From JALEFZ01 sp039817415 (GTDB lineage Bacteria; Bacteroidota; Bacteroidia; J057), in contig JBCBVV010000073.1 of assembly GCA_039817415.1 (NCBI GenBank), forward strand, positions 1 through 23,651: 23,651 nucleotides of DNA, in the 5' to 3' direction. Positions within the stretch are counted from its first letter, which is position 1. Every line of letters starts with the position of its first letter. Of this stretch, positions 1 to 6,023 are shown piece after piece. Both the position numbers and the translations under genes were made by a program. The notes beneath the pieces were generated by a model. That model was not told where the DNA came from, made no database searches, and worked only from the letters and a program-made list of their open reading frames with translations.

Positions 1-1131
1 AAGAGAATTGTTGTTCCGATTCTAAAAGCAATTAGCTGGATTAACGATGGAGCTAATCGGCCCCAGAACCTAAAATATCGAGAAGTTTTCAATATTGTAG
101 GCGATACAAACCCTCAACAATCTAAATCTATTTATAATAGTGTTTCAAATAGCTCAGAAACAAGAGAGGTGATACTTCTTTTCATGGAAATTCAATTAAA
201 ATTGGTGAAAAAGAATCTAATTCCATTTAAACCTGGAAAGAATGTACTGTTTATTAGCGAAACCATTGTAAATCCATATACCACAATATCTAGTCAATTT
301 TTAAGAATTAGAGAGCTGATTTATCGATCCCAATTAAACTACTTTTATTTCAAAAACGTTTTTGGTTTAGATTATTTAGGTGAAGACTATCATAAAATTG
401 AAAATTCATTCTCGAGACAATTTGAAGAAAAAAAGAATTCAATTAGCAACAGTCATGACCTAAGAGATCTCATAAATGATTTTTTGTTACAAAAATGTAT
501 TAAAAAAAAATCTGCCAATAACGAAACTGTTACTTCACTCTTTGAAATTGCATATGCCAATACTTTTGGAGTACAGGATAAGCCCAGTTCTCTTATAGAT
601 GTTTGTGAATTTCTCATTGCTGATTCTGTATTTTGTTTAACCGAAGCAATTCGAGCATTGAAGGTATTTCGAAGCTCTTACATGACTAGTCATTCCTACA
701 TGGCTTATACACAAAAAAAGCTTGGAGATTGGAGTGAGTTCTATCGAAATTTATATCGGATTCAACATAAGATTGGAAGTTCTTTGAATGAACAGCCTAC
801 TATCAAAAAATCTGTAGAGCAACTAATTGGAGTAAATTCAGCCTTTTTCCTTCAGAAGAGCTACTATTATGAACTAGCATGCCTAAACCTATATTCCACA
901 ATTGAGGTTCATAATGAAGGACCTGCCTACCGTAGGTACATTTCAAATATGTATTCTTTAGAAGACGATTTTAATGATAACTTCTACCACTTTTGCTGTG
1001 GATTGGAGAGGTTTAAGGTCAATATCGGAGCCATCAAGGAAAGTGCTAAATCTTGGGGCAAGGTTGTGAATAAAGCCAGACCATTTACAGTATCAAACTA
1101 CTTAGGGCAAAATCCAAATGGAGATTCTTGA
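1..1131 (+). CDS. Unknown protein, C-terminal part, 5' end cut by the window
   Basis: The reading frame is open from base 1 to a TGA at 1129-1131, giving 376 visible residues. No convincing start is present: the only early candidate is a GTG at 169, and coding-like sequence continues upstream of it, so the true start lies outside the window. I do not recognise the family. The protein is rich in Asn, Ser, Lys, Phe and Tyr, has no transmembrane segment or signal peptide, and looks mostly helical. It carries aromatic-rich stretches such as KSYYYELACLNLY and NDNFYHFCCGLERF, which could be helical repeats (inference only). The DNA is visibly more AT-rich than the kptA-helicase region that follows. 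It lies on the 3' side of tRNA-Val, a common insertion target, so it may belong to an accessory island. No catalytic motif is evident. Confidence 0.72.
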   Translation, partial: KRIVVPILKAISWINDGANRPQNLKYREVFNIVGDTNPQQSKSIYNSVSNSSETREVILLFMEIQLKLVKKNLIPFKPGKNVLFISETIVNPYTTISSQFLRIRELIYRSQLNYFYFKNVFGLDYLGEDYHKIENSFSRQFEEKKNSISNSHDLRDLINDFLLQKCIKKKSANNETVTSLFEIAYANTFGVQDKPSSLIDVCEFLIADSVFCLTEAIRALKVFRSSYMTSHSYMAYTQKKLGDWSEFYRNLYRIQHKIGSSLNEQPTIKKSVEQLIGVNSAFFLQKSYYYELACLNLYSTIEVHNEGPAYRRYISNMYSLEDDFNDNFYHFCCGLERFKVNIGAIKESAKSWGKVVNKARPFTVSNYLGQNPNGDS

Positions 1132-1157
1132 TAATTCCAGGTTTGCATTCTTTCTCA

Positions 1158-1192
1158 TAAAAAAAAGCGAGATTACTTTCGCAATCTCGCTT
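1158..1192 (-). terminator. Rho-independent terminator of tRNA-Val
   Basis: A perfect 10-bp inverted repeat (1165-1174 with 1183-1192, arms AAGCGAGATT/AATCTCGCTT) with an 8-base loop lies directly beyond the tRNA 3' end. On the minus strand it is followed by an uninterrupted U tract (A run at 1159-1166 on the plus strand). On the plus strand it lacks a T tract, so it serves tRNA-Val rather than the upstream gene. Confidence 0.88.
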
Positions 1193-1199
1193 CCTTGGG

Positions 1200-1274
1200 T
1201 GGGCCCTACTGGACTCGAACCAGTGACCCCCTGCTTGTAAGGCAGGTGCTCTGAACCAACTGAGCTAAGAGCCC
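1200..1274 (-). tRNA. tRNA-Val (anticodon TAC)
   Basis: The minus strand folds into a full cloverleaf. The acceptor GGGCTCT pairs with AGGGCCC with one G-U pair. The D arm is GCTC/GAGC. The anticodon stem CCTGC/GCAGG holds loop CTTACAA, anticodon TAC, reading valine GUA codons. The T arm is ACTGG-TTCGAGT-CCAGT. The discriminator is A at 1200. The next bases on the transcript are CCC, so the CCA tail is not encoded and must be added by the CCA-adding enzyme. The gene has its own promoter and terminator. Its 3' end points toward the AT-rich unknown gene. Confidence 0.97.
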
Positions 1275-1312
1275 GTAATAAGAAAAAAACATCCCTTTTT
1301 CTTAAGGTGTTG

Positions 1313-1343
1313 CAAAGGTATATGAGAAGAGTATACGACGCAA
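1313..1343 (-). promoter_or_regulatory. Bacteroidota-type promoter for tRNA-Val
   Basis: On the minus strand TTG (1341-1343), a 20-base spacer and TACCTTTG (1313-1320) match the known Bacteroidota sigma-70 consensus TTG-N19-21-TAnnTTTG exactly. It lies about 39 bases upstream of the tRNA 5' end, so a short 5' leader would be removed by RNase P. It sits just upstream of kptA on the opposite strand. Confidence 0.75.
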
Positions 1344-1388
1344 CTATTGAGACGAAAAAATGAAAAATTATTGACAAAAGTTTTGCAC

Positions 1389-1943
1389 ATGAAACACAAC
1401 CAACTCAAACGCACATCTAAATTTCTTTCCCTAATTCTACGGCATCAACCCCAAAAGATTGGCATTCAGTTAGATCCTCACGGATGGGTCGAAGTAGATA
1501 CCCTACTCGCCAAGTTAAGCGAACATTCCTTTCTCCTAAAAATAGAAGAGCTGGAAGAAGTCGTCGCCACCAACAACAAGAAAAGATTCGCTTTCAACGA
1601 AGAGAAAACGCATATCAGGGCCTCACAGGGTCATTCTGTGGAGATCACATTAGGCTATGAGGCTGTCGAACCACCAGATATGTTGTTTCACGGAACGGCC
1701 ATCAAGTTTTTGGATTCTATCAAAGAATCAGGCTTGATCAAAGGGAAGCGACATCACGTCCATATGTCAGCTGACCTGGATACAGCGAGTAAAGTGGGAA
1801 TGCGACACGGCAAACTGGTCATTCTCATGGTCAAGAGTTTGGCTATGCACAAAGCTGGCTATGAATTCTTTGTTTCGGAGAATGGCGTTTGGCTAACGGA
1901 TGCAGTACCAGTGGAGTTTTTGGAATTTCCAGCTGTGGGATAG
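1389..1943 (+). CDS. kptA: RNA 2'-phosphotransferase (KptA/Tpt1 family)
   Basis: Transfers an internal RNA 2'-phosphate to NAD+, leaving a 2'-OH. In eukaryotes this is the last step of tRNA splicing; the bacterial substrate is not settled. The ATG at 1389 gives 184 residues, the usual family length. A TTG at 1347 in the same frame would add 14 residues not expected for the family. Conserved blocks are visible in order: SKFLSLILRHQP (10-21), HGWVEVDTLL (31-40), NNKKRFAF (62-69), IRASQGHS (76-83), FHGTA (100-104), RHHVHMS (121-127), MRHGK (138-142) and ENGVWLTDAVP (164-174). The RH pair at 18-19 and the basic residues in the later blocks fit the family's NAD+ and phosphate-binding residues. It is a stand-alone gene, convergent with the helicase. 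No frameshift or missing block is seen. Confidence 0.94.
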   Translation: MKHNQLKRTSKFLSLILRHQPQKIGIQLDPHGWVEVDTLLAKLSEHSFLLKIEELEEVVATNNKKRFAFNEEKTHIRASQGHSVEITLGYEAVEPPDMLFHGTAIKFLDSIKESGLIKGKRHHVHMSADLDTASKVGMRHGKLVILMVKSLAMHKAGYEFFVSENGVWLTDAVPVEFLEFPAVG

Positions 1944-1958
1944 GGTAGGTGAGGGGGT

Positions 1959-1983
1959 AAAAAAAGGAGTCCTCATGGACCCC
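1959..1983 (-). terminator. Rho-independent terminator of the helicase gene
   Basis: Stem GGGGTCC/GGACTCC (1977-1983 with 1966-1972, one G-U pair) with a 4-base loop, followed on the minus strand by seven U residues (1959-1965). It starts 10 bases after the helicase stop codon. kptA runs toward it from the other side and may also use it, but the plus-strand T tract is poor. Confidence 0.87.
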
Positions 1984-1992
1984 TTAACATGT

Positions 1993-3381
1993 TTATTCTG
2001 GTTTGTTACCCCCTTGATTGCTTTGGGAATTTCCTCCTCTGTTGGGACGCCTACGATTTCTTCGCTTGTTATTGCCTCCTTGCTGATTTCCCCCCTCTTG
2101 TCGTGGCCCATTGTTATGCCCTCCTCTATTGTTTCTATTTCTGTTTCGGTTGCCTCCTCCGCCTTTGCCGCGGTTGTTTCTGTGGCGATTCCCCCCCTTG
2201 CCTCTGCCTTTTCCACCACCTCCTCTACGAGGGTTATAAGTCGGTGTTTCGCCTAATTCTTCTGGAGAATCAAGTTTGGGGACCTCCTGTTCGATCAAAC
2301 GCTCTATACGGTGAAATTTGTGCTGATCCTTGGGGTTGATGAAGGTGATGGCTTCCCCTGTGCTACTCGCACGTGCAGTACGACCCACACGGTGAACATA
2401 ATCATCCGCATCGTGCGGAACGTCAAAATTGAGTACGTGACTCAGGTTATCAATGTCGATGCCTCTGGCGAGTACATCTGTTCCTACCAATATTTTGAAT
2501 TCCTTGTTTTTGAACTTGCGAAGGGTTTCTTGTCTTTCCTCTTGATCCTTATCAGAGTGAATGGCAAAAACGTCGTAGTTCTGTCTTTTGAGGCGATTGG
2601 CAACTTGATCTACGCTGGCTTTAGAGGCTGCGAAAATGATCATGCTTTCTATTTCTTCCTCCTTAAGGATATGCTCAAGCAAAGGAATTTTTTGCTCGTC
2701 GAAGACCATATAAGCCCCTAGTTTGACCCCTTCGGCCGGCTTAGCCAAGTTAAGGTTGATCATGCCTGGTTCATTCATGATCTCCTCTGCCAATTTTCTG
2801 ATTTTCGGTGGCATGGTAGCGGAGAACATGAGTGTCTGTCTTGGCAAACCTTCTGGAAGGGATTGAATGATCTTGATGATATCACCATAGAATCCCATGT
2901 CCAGCATTTTATCTGCCTCGTCCAGTATCAGGGTATCTACCTCATTGAAATCAGTAATTCCAAGAGAGATGAAGGTCAATAAGCGCCCTGGGGTTGCCAC
3001 AACGATATCTGCGCCATTCTTGATGCCGTACTTCTGCCTATCGAAGTCCTTTGGATTACCTCCTCCGTAAACGGCTACAGAGGAAACACCTGTGAAATAG
3101 GAAAGGGCATCTACATTTTGGTCGATCTGATCAGCCAATTCTCGAGTAGGGCTAATGATCAGCGCTCTTGTATTGTTGCTGGGATTCATACAGAGCTTAT
3201 TGATGGTTGGGATCAAATAAGCTGCTGTTTTACCTGTACCGGTTTGGGCGCAGGCTATCAAATCTTTATTGTCCAGTATGATAGGAATTGCTTGAGCCTG
3301 AATAGGGGTGGTGTCTTCAAATCCGAGGGCATCTATTCCGTCGTGTACCACATCCTCAAGCGGGAGTTCGTAAAATTTCAA
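1993..3381 (-). CDS. DEAD-box ATP-dependent RNA helicase (RhlE-like) with RG-rich tail
   Basis: Cytoplasmic ATP-dependent RNA remodeller, likely in cold adaptation, ribosome assembly or RNA decay. The 462 residues carry all core motifs: Q motif around FEDTTPIQAQAIP (21-33), Walker A AQTGTGKT (45-52), PTRELA (78-83), TPGR (130-133), DEAD (154-157), SAT (187-189), GTDVLARGIDI (300-310) and HRVGRTAR (330-337). From about residue 384 a tail of roughly 79 residues consists almost wholly of Arg, Gly and Asn, ending GGNKPE; such tails bind RNA non-specifically. The start codon is TTG (3381), chosen because MKFYELPLEDV matches the usual N-terminus; no ATG or GTG lies upstream in frame before a TGA at 3409-3411, so the start is slightly uncertain. 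The gene is monocistronic. Confidence 0.95.
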   Translation of the reverse strand: MKFYELPLEDVVHDGIDALGFEDTTPIQAQAIPIILDNKDLIACAQTGTGKTAAYLIPTINKLCMNPSNNTRALIISPTRELADQIDQNVDALSYFTGVSSVAVYGGGNPKDFDRQKYGIKNGADIVVATPGRLLTFISLGITDFNEVDTLILDEADKMLDMGFYGDIIKIIQSLPEGLPRQTLMFSATMPPKIRKLAEEIMNEPGMINLNLAKPAEGVKLGAYMVFDEQKIPLLEHILKEEEIESMIIFAASKASVDQVANRLKRQNYDVFAIHSDKDQEERQETLRKFKNKEFKILVGTDVLARGIDIDNLSHVLNFDVPHDADDYVHRVGRTARASSTGEAITFINPKDQHKFHRIERLIEQEVPKLDSPEELGETPTYNPRRGGGGKGRGKGGNRHRNNRGKGGGGNRNRNRNNRGGHNNGPRQEGGNQQGGNNKRRNRRRPNRGGNSQSNQGGNKPE

Positions 3382-3416
3382 ACTTGTTGATTTATAACTT
3401 CTTAGCTGTCAATATT

Positions 3417-3437
3417 CATTCTTTTGGATAAAGAATG
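3417..3437. repeat. Inverted repeat upstream of the helicase
   Basis: CATTCTTT (3417-3424) and AAAGAATG (3430-3437) form an 8-bp palindrome around TGGAT, 36 bases upstream of the helicase start codon. It could be an operator or a leader hairpin; nothing in the sequence decides between them. Confidence 0.4.
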
Positions 3438-3797
3438 CTGAGCTATTATACATATATGTAAATAACGACCTTTTTGCTAGAATTCATAGAGCTTTCTGCT
3501 TCTGTGAAAGGAATAATCGAAATAGATTCCCTGATTTTGAGGAACTTTCGATTTTTTTTGATGCGCTTGGAAGCATTCTATGACGTAGTCGAATAAGGGA
3601 AAGATATATTGGATTGAAGCTTATAGACTAAGGGGTATTTTTCATTTCAAATACGGAAGCCCACGAATGTTCAACCACTTATCACGATTGCTCAATAGGT
3701 GCTATTTTCAACAACTTAAGCCCCCACTAACGGGTATAATTAACCATAGATAAAGCTTCGTAAAACAATAAAAGACAATTTGTCTTTTGGTGGTGTC

Positions 3798-3831
3798 AGG
3801 TGTCTGTCGTGGTGGGCAGACACCTTTTTTT
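3798..3831 (+). terminator. Orphan terminator-like hairpin
   Basis: A perfect 9-bp stem AGGTGTCTG/CAGACACCT (3798-3806 with 3817-3825) with a 10-base loop runs straight into a T tract (3825-3831). It has the form of a plus-strand rho-independent terminator, but no protein gene reads into it from the left. It may end an unrecognised small RNA, or be a dispersed intergenic hairpin. Confidence 0.6.
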
Positions 3832-3980
3832 ATACCGAATAAAAAAATAGCAGGAATTTTTTTCTTCCTACCCAACCCTTTCCTTTCCACTTCCGTGTAT
3901 GCTGTCAGAATCTCTCTAAAAAGAGGTTTGATCACTGTCACAACCAAACACAAAAAATTCAGGCACTTATTAAGTTCTTT

Positions 3981-4011
3981 TAAAAGAGCGGGGGATCATT
4001 GAGATCCCCCG
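3981..4011 (-). terminator. Terminator of rnpB
   Basis: A 9-bp perfect stem CGGGGGATC/GATCCCCCG (3989-3997 with 4003-4011) with a 5-base loop lies 9 bases beyond the RNase P RNA 3' helix. On the minus strand it is followed by CTCTTTT, a modest U tract. Confidence 0.7.
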
Positions 4012-4019
4012 TGTTTGTT

Positions 4020-4387
4020 TGCAGACAACCTATAAGCCGGATTCTGTATCCTCGTAAGGACCTTCATCATTTATCTGGGACTGAACTCGCGCGCAGCCTC
4101 CATCGACCTACCCTCCGGTATCGAGCGGGCCGCCCTCAAGCACCGGTATATTTGGTCTTTCAACTCCTGAGGTTTACCTGGCTACCCATGTTACCATGAA
4201 TACCGGTGGGCTCTTACCCCACCCTTTCAGCCTTACCTTAGCCTAAGCTAAGGCGGTCTACTCTCTGTTGCACTTGCTGTCTCCCGAATCTTCGGAATCC
4301 TTCCCGTTAGGAAGCAGGATGCCCTACGCTGTCCGGACTTTCCTCCCCTGCTAATCAGAGGCGATGAAGCAATTGCCTGCAGCTCTT
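4020..4387 (-). ncRNA. rnpB: RNase P RNA (bacterial class A type)
   Basis: Catalytic RNA that removes the 5' leader from precursor tRNAs, working with the protein RnpA. On the minus strand the universally conserved 5' core GAGGAAAGTCCGGAC is present (about 4333-4347). The matching 3' core ACAGAATCCGGCTTATAG is at about 4031-4048. The P1 helix closes the molecule: GCAGGCAA (4373-4380) pairs with TTGTCTGC (4021-4028) with one G-U pair. Other family segments are visible, including GAGGGTAGGTCGATGGAGGC near 4100 and GGGTGGGGTAAGAGCCCACC near 4215. The length of about 360 bases is normal. The exact 5' end is inferred from P1 and the -7 element just upstream. Confidence 0.96.
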
Positions 4388-4393
4388 TATACG

Positions 4394-4401
4394 CAAAAAT
4401 A
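4394..4401 (-). promoter_or_regulatory. Putative -7 element of rnpB
   Basis: TATTTTTG on the minus strand matches the Bacteroidota -7 consensus TAnnTTTG and stands 13 bases upstream of the first P1 base (4380), at the expected distance for the rnpB start. The -33 position reads TTC rather than TTG, so the upstream element is weak. Confidence 0.5.
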
Positions 4402-4532
4402 GAATTAAGTTGGGAAAGATGAGAATTTGAACGTGAAGTTAATGCAGGATAAGCGAACCAAGAGTTGTATCATTAAATTACGGATGATCTTACATTCTGT
4501 TGATTGGATAATTTATCCTCCTTAAATTGAAG

Positions 4533-4895
4533 ATGTTTCAATCAAGGATCAATCTCAACCTCATGCGAACATTTTATACCCTCTGCATGATTGTTCTTCT
4601 CTCCGGAATAAGTTTTGGCCACGACGTCCAGCCAGACTTAATTCGCCTACAGGTATATCCCAATCCAAGTCAACATGGGATATTTACCATTGATTTGGAG
4701 CATTCTGAAAAATTGGGTGAGGTGGAAATTGTGGTGTACAACCTAATTGGAAATATAGTTTTCGAGCAAAAGATTGCCTCTAATCAGCCTTCTTACCGCC
4801 AGAGTTTGAATCTTTCACATTTGTCCAAAGGACTTTATATGCTTGAAGTCCGCTTTGAAGGGCATAAACAAACGAGAAGGCTTTCTTTTATTTAA
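4533..4895 (+). CDS. Tiny exported protein consisting mainly of a T9SS type A sorting domain
   Basis: The 120 residues begin with a signal-peptide-like stretch (TLCMIVLLSGISFG). After about 15 further residues comes a complete T9SS C-terminal sorting domain: LQVYPNPSQHGIFTIDL, then VVYNLIGNIVFEQKI and LNLSHLSKGLYMLEVRF, ending in a basic tail with RRLSFI. In known cargo this domain directs export through the T9SS and is cut off at the surface. Here almost no passenger precedes it, so the protein is either a free-standing CTD-like domain or the remnant of a larger cargo gene. The ATG at 4533 is used; an in-frame ATG at 4563 gives a more compact signal peptide and is equally possible, and a TTG at 4527 is less likely. 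It converges with the DUF2279 gene, leaving 15 bases between the stops. Confidence 0.75.
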   Translation: MFQSRINLNLMRTFYTLCMIVLLSGISFGHDVQPDLIRLQVYPNPSQHGIFTIDLEHSEKLGEVEIVVYNLIGNIVFEQKIASNQPSYRQSLNLSHLSKGLYMLEVRFEGHKQTRRLSFI

Positions 4896-4910
4896 AAGCT
4901 TGATGAAACC

Positions 4911-5873
4911 TTACTGAAACCACACCATATTGGTTCCATTCCGATCAAATCGAACAGCCGGAAGCTGAATTCTAAAAAGACTGACCAACTGAAGTGCAGA
5001 ATGTAACCAGGGATTTTTGGTCTTGATATTTCGGAGATCAATGTCAAAACTTACATACAATTGGCGGTACTCTCTCGTTCTCCAATCTCCATTTGGATCG
5101 TCATAGCCTCCTTCAAGTCCGTTGGCTCCATAGCCTATTGCGAGGTTCAACCATCGAGGATATTTGTCCTTGAATTTTCCCTCAGGAAGAAAAGAATGAA
5201 CCCTCGTACTTAGCCAAAATGTATGGCCATTGTAGTCTTTGAGTACCCATTCTGCAAAATTGCTTCCAAATAGCCTGTAGAATTCCTCCTGCTCTGTATA
5301 GGCTGACCTTCTGTAGCTGACCTTTAACTGAATCCTATCCTCATTCCACAAAAACTGGTTAGTGGCAGCCAAAGATGCCCCAACAAAATTAGCTCCCACA
5401 TCACTCCAAGAAAACCCCCAGGTTTCTCCGAAGGCATCAAATAGTTCAATTGAACTCATAGCTAGAAAGCCAGCAGTGGCCCCTTGAAGAATGGCCCTTC
5501 TCTTAGGCATACCTGACCACTTGTATAAGCCGATCATCCATCGACTTGAATGATAGCCTCCCAGCATATGTCCCATCTTGTCGATTTGCTTCCACTCGTG
5601 AGAATCGTCAAAGAAGTGGAAGTTGGACAAGTCCTCTTGGGCGTACCAAACTGTCCCCATGTACAGCGCAGATAGGGAATATCCCCCTAAAGCGATGCCA
5701 TTGACCCATCTTTTCCTCTTTATATTGGGAGTAGTGTCATTTTGGATAAAATGATCTGAAGGCTGGAAAGGGAACTGATGGTGAAACGTTCTCCTTTGAC
5801 CATGCATTTCCTTGGGCAGGATAAGGGCCAAAGAAATTAGCCAACAAAAGGTTACTATTTGGTGTAGGTTCAT
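4911..5873 (-). CDS. DUF2279-type predicted periplasmic or envelope protein
   Basis: A 320-residue protein of unknown molecular function. I assign it to the DUF2279 (YfiM-like) family from memory of its pattern: DKMGHMLGGYHSSR followed by a hydrophobic stretch, then SSIELFDAFGETWGFSWSD and VGANFVGASLAA, and later LKDYNGHTFWLS. The conserved charged residues next to hydrophobic segments suggest a membrane-associated fold, and the C-terminal half looks beta-rich. The ATG at 5873 is preferred because it gives a signal-peptide-like N-terminus (residues 1-24, ending near MHGQ). An upstream ATG at 5951 would add 26 residues. It follows the acyl-CoA synthetase, but a strong terminator separates them, so it probably has its own promoter. 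No lipobox cysteine is seen. Confidence 0.82.
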   Translation of the reverse strand: MNLHQIVTFCWLISLALILPKEMHGQRRTFHHQFPFQPSDHFIQNDTTPNIKRKRWVNGIALGGYSLSALYMGTVWYAQEDLSNFHFFDDSHEWKQIDKMGHMLGGYHSSRWMIGLYKWSGMPKRRAILQGATAGFLAMSSIELFDAFGETWGFSWSDVGANFVGASLAATNQFLWNEDRIQLKVSYRRSAYTEQEEFYRLFGSNFAEWVLKDYNGHTFWLSTRVHSFLPEGKFKDKYPRWLNLAIGYGANGLEGGYDDPNGDWRTREYRQLYVSFDIDLRNIKTKNPWLHSALQLVSLFRIQLPAVRFDRNGTNMVWFQ

Positions 5874-5967
5874 GCAGTTTGTTTTGCTGAAAAATACGTG
5901 CTGGCGAAATGATAAAAAATGGAAAAACAGGGTAAATGTTATCAGACCCACGAACTGAATACACCAA

Positions 5968-5994
5968 CAAAAAAGCAGACCCTAAGGTCTGCTT
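5968..5994 (-). terminator. Terminator of the acyl-CoA synthetase gene
   Basis: A perfect 9-bp stem AAGCAGACC/GGTCTGCTT (5973-5981 with 5986-5994) with a 4-base loop is followed on the minus strand by a run of six U residues. It lies 30 bases past the synthetase stop and insulates the DUF2279 gene. Confidence 0.9.
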
Positions 5995-6023
5995 GATATT
6001 AATGTCTCAAAAAGTCTTTTCGC

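Larger units (their letters stand above)
3382..3988. other. Gene-poor intergenic region between helicase and rnpB
   Basis: About 600 bases without a convincing protein gene. It holds the inverted repeat at 3417-3437, a 9-bp inverted repeat AAAAGACAA/TTGTCTTTT at about 3770-3788, and a terminator-like hairpin at 3798-3831 on the plus strand. It must also contain the helicase promoter, which I could not place with confidence. The small open frames here overlap these hairpins and look non-coding. Confidence 0.6.

Noticed and set aside
1102..1377. Minus-strand open frame of 91 codons across tRNA-Val
   Set aside because: It is a translation through the tRNA gene (the SSVGSEHLPYKQG pattern typical of tRNA-derived false proteins) and its terminator.
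1900..2339. Overlapping plus- and minus-strand frames of 108-118 codons
   Set aside because: They are shadows of the low-complexity RG-rich tail of the helicase, which keeps other frames open.
3708..4002. Two small frames of 71 and 81 codons between helicase and rnpB
   Set aside because: They run through the terminator-like hairpins and poly-A/T runs and have no protein-like composition or signal.
3999..4199. 66-codon frame
   Set aside because: It lies inside rnpB; the RNA signatures are unambiguous.
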